DNA of 64,000 nucleotides from Acidobacteriota bacterium (lineage in GTDB: Bacteria; Acidobacteriota; Vicinamibacteria; Vicinamibacterales; SCN-69-37). The DNA is taken from positions 1 to 64,000 of the forward strand of contig SHUF01000004.1 in assembly GCA_009694745.1 (NCBI GenBank), read 5' to 3'. The notes beneath the pieces are model-generated. The model saw only the letters and a program-made list of their open reading frames with translations. It ran no database searches and was not told the DNA's origin. The position numbers were made by a program, and so were the translations under genes. Positions 39,926 to 48,358 of the stretch are shown here, in pieces. How positions within the stretch are numbered: the first letter of the stretch is position 1; every line of letters starts with the position of its first letter.

Positions 39926-40675
39926 GTGAGGTTGGAGCGGGCGTTTGATTCTCCTGAGGACAAGCGGCGCTATGTCCGGCGCCTCTTCGCCACCATTGCC
40001 ACCCGGTACGACCTCATCACCCGCGTGCTCTCGTTTGGCCTCGACCAGCGATGGAAGGCGCAGCTGGTGGCGTCGACTGGGGCCAGTGTCGGCTCGCGCG
40101 CCCTCGACCTGGCGTGTGGCACGGGGGACCTCGCGCAGCGGTTGGCGGCGCGTGGCGCTTCCGTCACCGGGCTCGATGTCACACCGGTCATGCTTGTCCT
40201 CGCACGCGCCAAGCCGGCGAATGCCGGCATTCGCTGGGTCGCTGGCGACATGACCGCCTTGCCGTTGTCCAGCGCGTCGGTCGATGTGATCACCACTGGT
40301 TATGGGTTGCGGAACGTCCCGGATCTGAAGCTCGCCCTGGCTGAGGTGTACCGCGTGTTGGATGACAACGGGCGTCTGGCATCGCTCGATTTCAATCGGC
40401 CTGAGTCTGCGATCGTGCGCGGCCCGTACCTGGCGTACCTCACGGTGGTCGGTGCGGTCCTCGGATGGCTGCTGCATCGCGACCCCGACACCTATCGCTA
40501 CATCCCGGCGTCGATCAGGCGATATCCCGGCGCGGCGAGCGTGGCCCGTCTGATAGAAGACGCGGGATTTGCTGAGGTGCGAGTGGTGCCGGTGTTAGGC
40601 GGCTTGATGGCGATTCATCTGGCGGCCAAGCGGCCGATCGCAGGGATAAGGAACGGCAGCAAGTCCACGTCCTGA
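39926..40675 (+). CDS. menG: Demethylmenaquinone methyltransferase (UbiE/MenG type)
   Basis: 249 aa from a GTG. Starts with VRRLFATIATRYDLITRVLSFG, the UbiE/MenG signature, then SAM motif LDLACGTGDLAQRL, GLDVTPVMLVLAR, ITTGYGLRNVPDL and LASLDFNRPES, and the C-terminal RYIPASIRRYPG. It methylates demethylmenaquinone in the last step of menaquinone synthesis; no ubiquinone genes are seen, and mqnD at 59.7 kb supports menaquinone. The 3' end overlaps a convergent gene by 61 bases, so its last ~16 residues (IAGIRNGSKSTS) are probably not conserved. Confidence 0.9.
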   Translation: MRLERAFDSPEDKRRYVRRLFATIATRYDLITRVLSFGLDQRWKAQLVASTGASVGSRALDLACGTGDLAQRLAARGASVTGLDVTPVMLVLARAKPANAGIRWVAGDMTALPLSSASVDVITTGYGLRNVPDLKLALAEVYRVLDDNGRLASLDFNRPESAIVRGPYLAYLTVVGAVLGWLLHRDPDTYRYIPASIRRYPGAASVARLIEDAGFAEVRVVPVLGGLMAIHLAAKRPIAGIRNGSKSTS

Positions 40676-41046
40676 AGATCGGCAATCGCCTTGCCCGGCG
40701 CGATGGGGACTTCCTCCACCACCACGTTGCGGCGGCCTACTGTCGCGCTCGATCGCCCCATGACACGGGGCGGCCGCACACTCGTGTCGAGCACGAATTC
40801 GATGAAGTCATCCGCCGACGACTCGGACGCGATTCGTACGGAATCCGCAGGCGTCTGCGCCTGAAATGGCAATCGCTCAGCCCGGAGGATCTGGACGGTC
40901 TGCACCACCAGCGGCCCTGCGACCTCGACAATGAACTTGGCGTAGGCCGCGTGCGCGGCGTCACCGCTCTGGCGGCGTTCGATGGCCCCGGCCTGAGCGC
41001 GTTCAATTTCTCTGAGGATCTGCTGGCGGAGTTCGGCGACTTCCAT
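40615..41046 (-). CDS. Protein of unknown function
   Basis: 143 aa. Starts with a helical, charged stretch (VAELRQQILREIERAQAGAI, about residues 1-25), then a mixed domain (YAKFIVEVAGPLVVQTVQIL) and a C-terminal EEVPIAPGKAIADLQDVDLLP. No Cys cluster, signal or membrane segment. Not recognised. It begins 14 bases after the stop of the CoA-transferase gene on the same strand, so it is likely the last gene of that transcript, and it ends inside the convergent menG. Confidence 0.62.
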   Translation of the reverse strand: MEVAELRQQILREIERAQAGAIERRQSGDAAHAAYAKFIVEVAGPLVVQTVQILRAERLPFQAQTPADSVRIASESSADDFIEFVLDTSVRPPRVMGRSSATVGRRNVVVEEVPIAPGKAIADLQDVDLLPFLIPAIGRLAAR

Positions 41047-41060
41047 AGCCCTTCAGCGTA

Positions 41061-42308
41061 CTACGTTCGCAGCACGCCCACCGCGCCGGATGCAGCCAGG
41101 GCAGCAATTCGTTCAGGCGCGTACCCGAGGTCGCTTTCGAGCACGGAGGCCGTATGCTCGCCCAGTCGCGGCGGCGGCGTGCGCACCGCCCCAGGCGTTT
41201 CCGAGAGCTTGACCGGCACACCAAGCACCTGCAAAGGACCGATGGTGGGATGGACGACCGACTCGACCATGGCCCTGGCCAGGATCTGGGGATCCTCGAG
41301 CGCTTCTCCCACCGAACGCACGGCGCCGCACGAGACGCCGGCCTCACGAAGGCGCGTGGCCCATCCCGCAGCGGTATCAGTGGCCAGCGCGCGGTTGACG
41401 ATCAGTTCAAGCGCGTCGATGTGCTCGACGCGACCGGTATTGGTGGCGAATCTGGCGTCGGCGCCCACCTGCGGGAGTCCGGCGACGACACAGAAGCGCT
41501 GGAACTGGTCGTCGTTGCCCACGGCAAGGACCAGCACACCGTCGGCAGTGGCAAACGTGTTGTACGGCGCGATGGCCGCGTGTTTGTTGCCGAGGCGATT
41601 GGGCGAGACGCCGGTGGCGAGATAACGCCCGGCCTGATAGGTCAGCAGTGCCGCGCACGAATCCAGCAGGCTGATGTCCACATGCTGGCCTTTGCCCGTG
41701 CGGCCTTTGGCAATCATCGCGAGCAGCATGCCCTGGAACGCAAACATGCCGGCCGCGATGTCGGCAATCGCCACTCCCAGACGCACCGCAGGACCGTCGC
41801 GCGCGCCGGTCACACTCATCAGTCCGCCCTCGGCTTGAATCACCGCGTCGTAGCCCGCTTCTTCTCGTCGTGGTCCGGTGTGCCCGAAGCTCGAGATTGA
41901 GACGTAAATCAATCCCGGATGCTTTTCCGAGACAGCGCCGTAACCCAGGCCACGATCATCCAGCGTGCCGGGCCGGAAGTTCTCGGCGAGGACGTCGGCG
42001 CGGGCGATGAGGGCGTCGAGCACGGCGCGGCCATCGGGCGTGGTGTAGTCGAGCGCCACACTTTCCTTGTTGCGATTGACGCTCAGGTAATACGAGCTCT
42101 CGCCTTCAAGGAACGGCGGACCCCACGCGCGGGTGTCGTCGCCGCGGCGCGGGTGCTCGATCTTGATGACGCGGGCGCCCATGTCTGCGGCGAGCATCGT
42201 GCAGTACGGACCCGACAGGACGCGCGTCAGGTCGAGGATGGTGACGCCAGAGAGTGGTCCCGTGCTTGGATCGGAGCCGTTTGAAACGACCTCAGAGGTC
42301 GTTTTCAT
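41061..42308 (-). CDS. CaiB/BaiF-family (class III) CoA transferase
   Basis: 415 aa. After residues 1-15, encoded partly by a family B palindrome (MKTTSEVVSNGSDP), the family starts with GVTILDLTRVLSGPYCTMLAADMGARVIKIE. Further: YLSVNRNKESVALDY, DVLAENFRPG with Asp/Glu, the catalytic Asp region in AGYDAVIQAEGGLMSVTG, and the C-terminal GVPVKLSETPG. Transfers CoA between carboxylic acids (formyl-, succinyl- or 2-hydroxyacyl-type substrates). Its start overlaps the stop of the homoserine dehydrogenase gene (ATGA), created within the repeat. Substrate unknown. Confidence 0.88.
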   Translation of the reverse strand: MKTTSEVVSNGSDPSTGPLSGVTILDLTRVLSGPYCTMLAADMGARVIKIEHPRRGDDTRAWGPPFLEGESSYYLSVNRNKESVALDYTTPDGRAVLDALIARADVLAENFRPGTLDDRGLGYGAVSEKHPGLIYVSISSFGHTGPRREEAGYDAVIQAEGGLMSVTGARDGPAVRLGVAIADIAAGMFAFQGMLLAMIAKGRTGKGQHVDISLLDSCAALLTYQAGRYLATGVSPNRLGNKHAAIAPYNTFATADGVLVLAVGNDDQFQRFCVVAGLPQVGADARFATNTGRVEHIDALELIVNRALATDTAAGWATRLREAGVSCGAVRSVGEALEDPQILARAMVESVVHPTIGPLQVLGVPVKLSETPGAVRTPPPRLGEHTASVLESDLGYAPERIAALAASGAVGVLRT

Positions 42309-42343
42309 GGTGTCCCCTCTGAAAACGACCTCTGAGGTCGTTT
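42284..42343. repeat. Family B palindrome pair at the homoserine dehydrogenase/CoA-transferase junction
   Basis: Two perfect palindromes, arms AAACGACCTC and GAGGTCGTTT around one base (42284-42304 and 42323-42343), separated by a spacer containing TCCCCTCTGA, the same linker as at 39186-39195. The minus-strand TGA and ATG of the two flanking genes lie in the spacer. Confidence 0.9.
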
Positions 42344-43387
42344 CGGCACCGCTTTCGACGTCGCGTTCGCCACCGCGATCAAATCCACAAACAGCGCGTA
42401 CGCGGTCTTCTCCAGCCCTCCGTCGCGTTGTGTGATCACCACACGTCCCAGAATGTCCGTTTCGATCTCCAGAGCGTTCGCCTGTCCTTCGAGGCTCCCG
42501 AGCGGGTCACTCACGTCCAGGGTTTCCAGCTGCACACTTGCACGCACGCCAACATTCGTCCGCGTGGCCCGGCCCACCAGCTTCACGTGGTGGCCCACTG
42601 CAACCGCGGCCAAAAGGCGCGGGGCGTCGACAGCCGAAATTCCTTCGCGCTCCACATCGCGCGGCGTGATGCCGGCATCCATCCAGACGTTGGCCATCGC
42701 CGCCACCTTCGCGGCCGCGTCCCAGCCATCCACATCCAGTGACGCATCGGCCTCCGCCACCCCGGCGGCCTGCATGCGCGCAAGGGCCGCATCGAAGGCT
42801 TCGCCGCGTTCCATGGCCGTAAGAATGTGGTTGGTGGTGCTGTTCACGACGCCGCGAAACGAGCCGATTTTCACTCCCGGCATGGTCTCTCGCACGAGGT
42901 TGAAGATCGGGATGCCGTCCATGACCGCACCTTCGAAGAGGAACTGCAGGCCGGCGGCACGAGCCTCGGCAGCAAGCGCGCGATACGCATGCGCCACGGG
43001 TCCCTTGTTCGCGCTGATGACATGCGCGCCTGCGGCAAACGCCGCCCGGATGTGAGAAATCGCGGGCTCTCCAGACTGCACATCCAGAGGTGTCGTCTCA
43101 ACCATTACGCGGGCCTCGGTGTCGAGGGAACCAAGCTGGTGGATGAGGTCATGTGCTGTGAGCGATGCCGAGCCTGGCCCAACCAGGCCGCCGCCGGCCA
43201 CTCGTTGTGCCGCTTGTACGGTGTCGAGGCCCGCCCTGTCGAACACGGCGCCATGATGACCAGTCGCGATCGCCACCACGGTGACCTCGATGCCTCGCCC
43301 GTCGAGCGCCGGCTTGAGTTCCTGCAACAGAAGCGCAAACCTGCGGCCGACGTGGCCGAACCCGATGAGTGCCAGCGCAATACGCAA
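42305..43387 (-). CDS. hom: Homoserine dehydrogenase
   Basis: 360 aa from a TTG (MRIALALIGFGHVGRRF, Rossmann GFGHVG). Then TTPLDVQSG, AGAHVISANKGPVA, QFLFEGAVMDGIPIFNL, FRGVVNSTTNHILTAM, ADASLDVDGWDAAAKVA (catalytic Asp-Asp-Lys region with the K in AAAKVA). It lacks a C-terminal ACT domain, as in short monofunctional forms. Reduces aspartate semialdehyde to homoserine. The last nine residues (RPQRSFSEG) are encoded by the family B repeat, so the native C-terminus was probably replaced. Start codon is non-ATG; the context is divergent from the SIMPL gene. Confidence 0.88.
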   Translation of the reverse strand: MRIALALIGFGHVGRRFALLLQELKPALDGRGIEVTVVAIATGHHGAVFDRAGLDTVQAAQRVAGGGLVGPGSASLTAHDLIHQLGSLDTEARVMVETTPLDVQSGEPAISHIRAAFAAGAHVISANKGPVAHAYRALAAEARAAGLQFLFEGAVMDGIPIFNLVRETMPGVKIGSFRGVVNSTTNHILTAMERGEAFDAALARMQAAGVAEADASLDVDGWDAAAKVAAMANVWMDAGITPRDVEREGISAVDAPRLLAAVAVGHHVKLVGRATRTNVGVRASVQLETLDVSDPLGSLEGQANALEIETDILGRVVITQRDGGLEKTAYALFVDLIAVANATSKAVPKRPQRSFSEGTP

Positions 43388-43419
43388 TCGGCGTAAAGTG
43401 TATCGAGGATTCCATCACC

Positions 43420-44160
43420 ATGCGAAATACAGCCCGTTCGTTGTCTGCCTTGTCGTTCGCCGTCGTCCTCGCAGGAGCCACGCCGGCGCTCGCGCAGCCG
43501 GCCGCTCCGGCGCCGTCCGTGGTCGTGGCCTCTGGGGAAAGCCGCATCAAAGTGGCGCCCGATCAGGCGTGGGCTACCGTGTCGCTCGAGACGCGGGATT
43601 CGCGGGGAGCCGAGGCGCGACGCCTGGGCGCGGCCGCGATGACGTCGGTCATGGCCACGCTCAAAAAGGCCGGCCTCGACGGCGATGCCGGGCAGACCAT
43701 TGGCATCTCTTTGCATCCGGAATACGACTACGCGAACGGCCGCCAGCGAATGAAGGGGATGATCATGTCGAATCAGGTCCAGGTGCGGATCGACGACATC
43801 TCGAAGGTGGCCGATGTGCTTGATGCGGTCGGCGGACTGACCCTGCCGGCGTCTTCAACGCTGACAGTCGGCGGATTGCGATTTGATTTGAAGAACCGCG
43901 CGGGGGTTCAGCGCGATGCCCTTCGTCTGGCCGTGGAGGATGCCGTGGCGCGTGCCAAGGCCCTGGCAGCCGGAGCCGGCATGAGCGTTGGCCGCACCCT
44001 TCGCATCGAAGAGGCGGGCGCCGAAAGTCAGATGAAGTTCCCCCAGGAGCAGTTCATGATGGCGCGGGCCGGCCAGGCCGATGCTTCGATGCCGACGCCC
44101 ATCTCACCGTCGGACATCGAGATTCGCGCGCAGGTGACGGTGACCGTCGAGATCAAATAG
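43420..44160 (+). CDS. Exported SIMPL-domain (DUF541) protein
   Basis: 246 aa from ATG 43420. Signal peptide RSLSALSFAVVLAGATPALAQ. The SIMPL fold shows as VVVASGESRIKVAPDQAWATVSLETRDS, IGISLHPEYDYANGRQRMKG, VQVRIDDISKVADVLDA, and AVEDAVARAKALAAGAGMSVG. Proteins of this family are periplasmic or secreted and their role is poorly known (signalling and stress links reported). The final part ends exactly in VTVTVEIK. It is convergent with rmuC, overlapping it by 8 bases. Confidence 0.86.
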   Translation: MRNTARSLSALSFAVVLAGATPALAQPAAPAPSVVVASGESRIKVAPDQAWATVSLETRDSRGAEARRLGAAAMTSVMATLKKAGLDGDAGQTIGISLHPEYDYANGRQRMKGMIMSNQVQVRIDDISKVADVLDAVGGLTLPASSTLTVGGLRFDLKNRAGVQRDALRLAVEDAVARAKALAAGAGMSVGRTLRIEEAGAESQMKFPQEQFMMARAGQADASMPTPISPSDIEIRAQVTVTVEIK

Positions 44161-45397
44161 GCCGCGCGCGTCCCGTGTCGTCGTTCTCGTCGCTGCCCAG
44201 ATCGAGCAGCGTCAATTCGTCCTTCTGCACACGCCGCATCGAGAGGCGAAGTGGGTCGGGCGCTTCAAGTTCCTTGGTCGAACTCACGCCGAGCTCCTTG
44301 AACCGCCGTGCGCCTGGAAGCACTTTCTGCTCCAGTGACCCGATGAACCGGTCGTAGCTGTCGGCCGCCTGCTTGATGCCGTACCCCACCTTGTCGAGGT
44401 GGTCCACCATGGTGGCCAGGCGGTCGTAGAGCTCTCGGCCCAGCTGCTGAATCTCTTCCGCGTTGACGGCCAGTTGCTGCTGCTTCCACCCATAGGCCAC
44501 CGCGCGCAGCACGGCGACCAGGGTCATCGGCGTGGCCGGCACCACCCGCATGGTGGACGAAAACTCCAGCAGCGTCGCGTCGCGCTCGAAGGCCGCGGCC
44601 AGCAGCGGTTCGATCGGTAGGAACATCACGACGAACTCGGGCGATGGCTGGAATTGCGCCCAGTATTCCTTGCTGCCGAGCGATCGCACGTGTTCGCGCA
44701 CCTGCCGTGCATGCGCGTCCAGCTGCACGTCGCGCTCCGCATCATCGCGCGCGGTCGAGGCGCGAAGGTAGGCGTCGATGGGCACCTTCGAGTCGATGAC
44801 GATGCTCGCGCCGCCGGGGAGGCGGACGATCATGTCGGGCGTCAACCGCGCGCCGCTGTCGGTGGTGGCCTGCGGCTGTTCCTCAAAGTCGCAGTGCGCG
44901 AGCATGCCCGACATCTCCACGACACGGCGGAGTTGGACCTCGCCCCACTTGCCGCGAGCGTTCGGTGAGCGCAGGGCCTGCGAGAGGCCTTCGGTGGTTT
45001 TGCGCAGCTGTTCCTGCGAGACCGCAAGCCCGCTCAGTTGCGACGCTACGGCCTGGAAGGAGCCTTCTCGCTCGCGATCCGCCGAGGCCACCTGCGTCTG
45101 GACTCGCCCGAGAGTCTCGCGCATGGGTTGCAGCAGCGCCTCGGCGCGCTGAACGAATTCCGTGCGATTTTCGCGCAGCGCATCCTGCGAGAGAGCCGCG
45201 AAGGATTCGCGCAGGCGCGACTGAGTTTCGGCAGCGGCTTGCCGCTGCTCGTCGGCCGAGCGTCGCGAGGTGTCGAGTTCAGCCGCCAGGCGGGCCAGAT
45301 CGGCCAACAAACGCTGCCGTCCGATAAGGAACCAGATGGCGGTGGCGGCCGCGCCGAGCGCGGCACCGACGACAAGAAAGAGCAGGTTCTGGGTCAT
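44153..45397 (-). CDS. rmuC: RmuC-family DNA recombination protein
   Basis: 414 aa. N-terminal membrane segment (LLFLVVGAALGAAATAIWFL), a long coiled coil (about residues 25-140, ELDTSRRSADEQRQAAAET...), then the RmuC core: NARGKWGEVQLRRVVEMSGM, PDMIVRLPGGASIVIDSKVP (nuclease-like D-x-K) and VVMFLPIEPLLAAAFER. RmuC limits inversions and other rearrangements of inverted repeats in E. coli, of interest in a genome rich in such repeats; that link is inference. Single gene, divergent from the DUF1624 gene. Confidence 0.9.
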   Translation of the reverse strand: MTQNLLFLVVGAALGAAATAIWFLIGRQRLLADLARLAAELDTSRRSADEQRQAAAETQSRLRESFAALSQDALRENRTEFVQRAEALLQPMRETLGRVQTQVASADREREGSFQAVASQLSGLAVSQEQLRKTTEGLSQALRSPNARGKWGEVQLRRVVEMSGMLAHCDFEEQPQATTDSGARLTPDMIVRLPGGASIVIDSKVPIDAYLRASTARDDAERDVQLDAHARQVREHVRSLGSKEYWAQFQPSPEFVVMFLPIEPLLAAAFERDATLLEFSSTMRVVPATPMTLVAVLRAVAYGWKQQQLAVNAEEIQQLGRELYDRLATMVDHLDKVGYGIKQAADSYDRFIGSLEQKVLPGARRFKELGVSSTKELEAPDPLRLSMRRVQKDELTLLDLGSDENDDTGRARPI

Positions 45398-45420
45398 GAA
45401 AACTGTTTTATGCTCACCGC

Positions 45421-46566
45421 GTGACAGCCCCGGTCACAGCGCGAGTCACGGCATTCGATCGCCTTCGAGGACTGATTATGGTCCTGATGGCGATCGATCA
45501 CGCGGCTTTTTTCATTGCGCGTGTGCATCCTGCCGAGACCTGGGCGGCCCCGCCGCCCTACTACGCCGACGTGCCGGCGTTCCTCACGCGATGGCTCACA
45601 CACCTGTGCGCGCCCGGCTTCTTCATGCTGATGGGCATAGGCCTGGTGTGGTTTGCCGAGAGCCGGGGCCCGGCAGGATGGTCCTCCGGCCGGATCACGC
45701 GGTTCTTTGTCACGCGTGGCGCCATGTTGCTGCTCGTGCAGCACGTGCTGGAGAACCCAGCGTGGTTGCTGGGGTTGGCGTCGATGGACCCGACGGTTGG
45801 GGCCGCCCAGCCCGGGTTGCCGGGTGTGCCTGCCAATGTCATGTTGGCCTTTGCGGTTCTTAGCGCACTCGGCATCGCCATGATCTTCTGGGGCATGTGC
45901 CGGCGGCTGCCGCTGTGGGCGATCGGTGCGGTCTGTGGCGTGGCGTTCTGGTTGAGTCGTGTGATGCTGCCGGACATTTCGGAAAGCGCCGAGGCCATTC
46001 CCGTCTGGAAGTTGCTGCTCTTCGTCCCCGGTCAAGGTGGCATTGTCCAAAACATGTATCCGTGGGTGATCTGGCTTGTGCCGGCCGGCGTTGGGGTCGC
46101 GCTCGGTCGCGTGTTCTTGCGAGAGCCACAGCGCGTCAGTGCCGTGGCTGCGGCGGCGGCGGTTGTCGGCGTCACTACATTTGTCATGATGCGACTCGCA
46201 GGTCTGGGCGACGTGCATACGCCTGCCGATGGTGTGATGGGCTGGTTGAGCGTGACGAAGTACCCGCCCTCGGAGAGTTTCCTGGCGCTCATGCTCGGAC
46301 TGGACCTGGCGATCATCGCGGCGCTCTCGAAGTGGCCGTCACGTTGGCTGGCCCCGCTCGGGGTCTTCGGCCGCGTGCCGTTCTTCTTCTACCTCGCGCA
46401 CCTCTGGGCGTTTGGCGTTCTCAGTTGGGCGTTCCCGTCAGGCACGTCGTTTGCGGTGATGTATCTGGTATGGGCCGTCGTGATCGCCGCGCTCTACCCC
46501 GCCTGCGCCGCCTACGCCCGCTTCAAGTTCGGGAAACCTTCGACATCGGCTTGGAGGATTTTTTAG
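45421..46566 (+). CDS. DUF1624/heparan-alpha-glucosaminide N-acetyltransferase-type membrane protein
   Basis: 381 aa from GTG 45421. Starts with FDRLRGLIMVLMAIDHAAFFI, the typical first helix (LRGL-M-LM--DH), then APGFFMLMGIGLVWFAESR and about nine more membrane helices, ending in FFFYLAHLWAFGVLSWAF. It belongs to the same broad superfamily as the protein at 12157, though of another subgroup. Catalysis of an acyl transfer to a sugar is the family precedent. The stop TAG (46564-46566) coincides with the left end of a family A palindrome, which may have cut a few C-terminal residues. Confidence 0.82.
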   Translation: MTAPVTARVTAFDRLRGLIMVLMAIDHAAFFIARVHPAETWAAPPPYYADVPAFLTRWLTHLCAPGFFMLMGIGLVWFAESRGPAGWSSGRITRFFVTRGAMLLLVQHVLENPAWLLGLASMDPTVGAAQPGLPGVPANVMLAFAVLSALGIAMIFWGMCRRLPLWAIGAVCGVAFWLSRVMLPDISESAEAIPVWKLLLFVPGQGGIVQNMYPWVIWLVPAGVGVALGRVFLREPQRVSAVAAAAAVVGVTTFVMMRLAGLGDVHTPADGVMGWLSVTKYPPSESFLALMLGLDLAIIAALSKWPSRWLAPLGVFGRVPFFFYLAHLWAFGVLSWAFPSGTSFAVMYLVWAVVIAALYPACAAYARFKFGKPSTSAWRIF

Positions 46567-46682
46567 GGGGACGGGTGTGTTTTCCACAGAAACGCTCGAA
46601 ATGGGGACAGGTCTCTCACGGAACCAGAAGAGAGACCTGTCCCCATTTCGAGCGTTTCTGTGGAAAACACACCCGTCCCCCT
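46565..46682. repeat. Family A long perfect palindrome
   Basis: Arms 46565-46617 and 46630-46682 are identical over 53 bases around a 12-base loop (ACGGAACCAGAA). From outside in: GGGGACGGGTGTGTTTTCC, ACAGAAACGCTCGAA, ATGGGGACAGGTCTCTC. The left end is the TAG stop of the upstream gene. Ends and loop length match the palindrome at 12137-12268, while the middle differs. Confidence 0.95.
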
Positions 46683-46694
46683 TACCATCATTGA

Positions 46695-47801
46695 ATGAGC
46701 TCGCCTGACGCGGTTCGGTATGCACGGCACTTGTTGCTGCCGGAACTTGGTCGGCAGGGGCAGCAGCGATTACTCGACGCACGAGTGCTCATCGTTGGCC
46801 TGGGTGGTCTGGGGTCGCCGGCCGCGTTGTACCTGGCCGCGGCGGGTGTCGGCACGCTCGGCCTTGTGGACTTCGACGTGGTGGACGAGTCCAACCTGCA
46901 CCGGCAGATTATTCATGCTACCGCCGACATCGGTCGCTCCAAGCTCGCCTCGGCCGCTGCGAAAATCGCATCCGTGAACCCCGATGTCGCCCTGGAACTG
47001 CACGAGGTCTCGTTCGGTGTGTCGAACGCCCGCGCGCTGGTGGACGCGTACGACGTCGTGCTGGACGGCACGGACAACTTTCCCACCCGTTATCTGGTCA
47101 ACGACGCGTGTGTCATGAGCGGCACACCAAACGTCTACGGCAGTGTGTTCAGGTTCGAAGGACAAGCCGCTGTGTTTGCGGCCCCGGGTGGCCCCTGCTA
47201 CCGGTGCCTTCACCCCGAGCCTCCCCCGGATGGCCTGATTCCGAATTGCGCCGAGGCCGGCGTGCTGGGCGTACTGCCGGGCATCATCGGCACCGTGCAG
47301 GCGACTGAAGCCATCAAACTCGTCACCGGAATGGGTGAGTCGCTGGCAGGGCGCCTGCTCTTGTACGACGCGCTGCGCATGACATTCCGCACCATCACCT
47401 TGCCGCGCGACGCGGACTGTCCGGTGTGCGGCGATGCGCCAACAATTGACACCCTGGTCGCTTACGATCAGGTGTGTGGACCATCGGAGACCACTGCAAT
47501 GAAAGACGAAATGACCGTTGACGAACTCCACCAGTGGCGCGAGTCGGGCCACCCGCACATGTTGCTGGACGTGCGGGAACCGTTCGAACACGCGTCGGCC
47601 CACATCGAAGGCGCCGTCCTCATCCCCATGGGGGCGGTCATGCAGCAGCTCGAAAGCCTGCCCAGGGACCGGACGGTGGTGGTCCAGTGTCAGTCCGGGG
47701 GGCGAAGCGCCAGGGTGACGGCGGCACTCCGACAGAAGGGTTTTGAGGCGGTAAACCTTGCCGGGGGCATTCACGCCTGGCGAATGGCCGGGCACAAGTA
47801 G
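46695..47801 (+). CDS. moeB: MoeB/ThiF-type adenylyltransferase with C-terminal rhodanese domain
   Basis: 368 aa. Residues 1-250: ARHLLLPELGRQGQQRL, GLGGLGSPAALYLAAAGV (ATP site), DFDVVDESNLHRQI, DGTDNFPTRYLVND and NCAEAGVLGVLPG (Cys position of the adenylyl-transfer site), with zinc cysteines in CYRCL and CPVCG. Residues about 270-368 are a rhodanese domain with active Cys in VVQCQSGGRSAR. It activates the C-terminus of a ubiquitin-like sulfur carrier (MoaD/ThiS) and may load sulfur via the rhodanese. Just upstream of the suf operon but separated by a promoter-like gap. Confidence 0.88.
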   Translation: MSSPDAVRYARHLLLPELGRQGQQRLLDARVLIVGLGGLGSPAALYLAAAGVGTLGLVDFDVVDESNLHRQIIHATADIGRSKLASAAAKIASVNPDVALELHEVSFGVSNARALVDAYDVVLDGTDNFPTRYLVNDACVMSGTPNVYGSVFRFEGQAAVFAAPGGPCYRCLHPEPPPDGLIPNCAEAGVLGVLPGIIGTVQATEAIKLVTGMGESLAGRLLLYDALRMTFRTITLPRDADCPVCGDAPTIDTLVAYDQVCGPSETTAMKDEMTVDELHQWRESGHPHMLLDVREPFEHASAHIEGAVLIPMGAVMQQLESLPRDRTVVVQCQSGGRSARVTAALRQKGFEAVNLAGGIHAWRMAGHK

Positions 47802-47840
47802 ACCCGGCCGCCCTTGCAACAACCCGCCGGTACCTCTAAG

Positions 47841-47862
47841 ATGGACTAGTTCGGTCGGATAT
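47841..47862. promoter_or_regulatory. Possible Rrf2-type operator/promoter of the suf operon
   Basis: ATGGACTAGTTCGGTCGGAT AT shows a GGAC...GTC half-dyad resembling type 1 IscR/Rrf2 sites (GACT-N-AGTC). It lies about 30 bases ahead of the rrf2 gene in an 89-base gap. The symmetry is imperfect, and the -10/-35 boxes are not clear. Confidence 0.3.
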
Positions 47863-47890
47863 CCTGAATCCGTCCAGTAAAGGCCCCGCG

Positions 47891-48358
47891 ATGTTACGGC
47901 TCTCAAAAAAGACAGACTACGCGCTACTCGCGGTGCGGCACCTTGCGGCAAATGCCGATCGGGGCGCTGTTTCGGCAAGGGAATTGGCCGAAACCTACGA
48001 TATTCCGCCCGAATTGCTGGCCAAGGTGCTCCAGAAGCTTGTGCGGGGGCGCCTGCTTGAATCACAGCAGGGTATTCGAGGCGGGTATGCGCTGGCTCGC
48101 GCGGCCTCCGCGATGTCGGTGGCTGATGTGATTCAGGCCGTGGATGGTCCGTTAATGGTCACGGCGTGTTCGGAAGAGGACCACAGTTGCGACCAGTACT
48201 CGAAATGCAACATCCGTGATCCGCTCTGGCGCATCAAGGACCGCATTATTGCCACCCTGGCGGCCACCTCGGTAGCTGAACTGGCGATGGAAATGCCGGC
48301 GCCGCTGCCACCCCTTCCCTCCGGCGTCATGCCGATGCAGATGGTGAAACGACCATGA
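47891..48358 (+). CDS. Rrf2-family iron-sulfur transcriptional regulator (IscR/SufR-like)
   Basis: 155 aa. Winged helix LSKKTDYALLAVRHLA, RELAETYDIPPELLAKVLQKL and SQQGIRGGYALAR; the cluster-binding cysteines are Cys in VTACSEEDHSCDQYSKC (C-x6-C-x5-C), typical of cluster-sensing Rrf2 proteins. Long Pro/Met-rich C-terminal tail. Likely senses Fe-S cluster status and represses the operon it heads. ATGA overlap with sufA. Promoter region upstream discussed separately. Confidence 0.88.
   Translation: MLRLSKKTDYALLAVRHLAANADRGAVSARELAETYDIPPELLAKVLQKLVRGRLLESQQGIRGGYALARAASAMSVADVIQAVDGPLMVTACSEEDHSCDQYSKCNIRDPLWRIKDRIIATLAATSVAELAMEMPAPLPPLPSGVMPMQMVKRP

Noticed and set aside
46770-48065. A 431-codon antisense frame over moeB and rrf2.
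   Set aside because: Spans two clear genes and their intergenic region with no recognisable domain.
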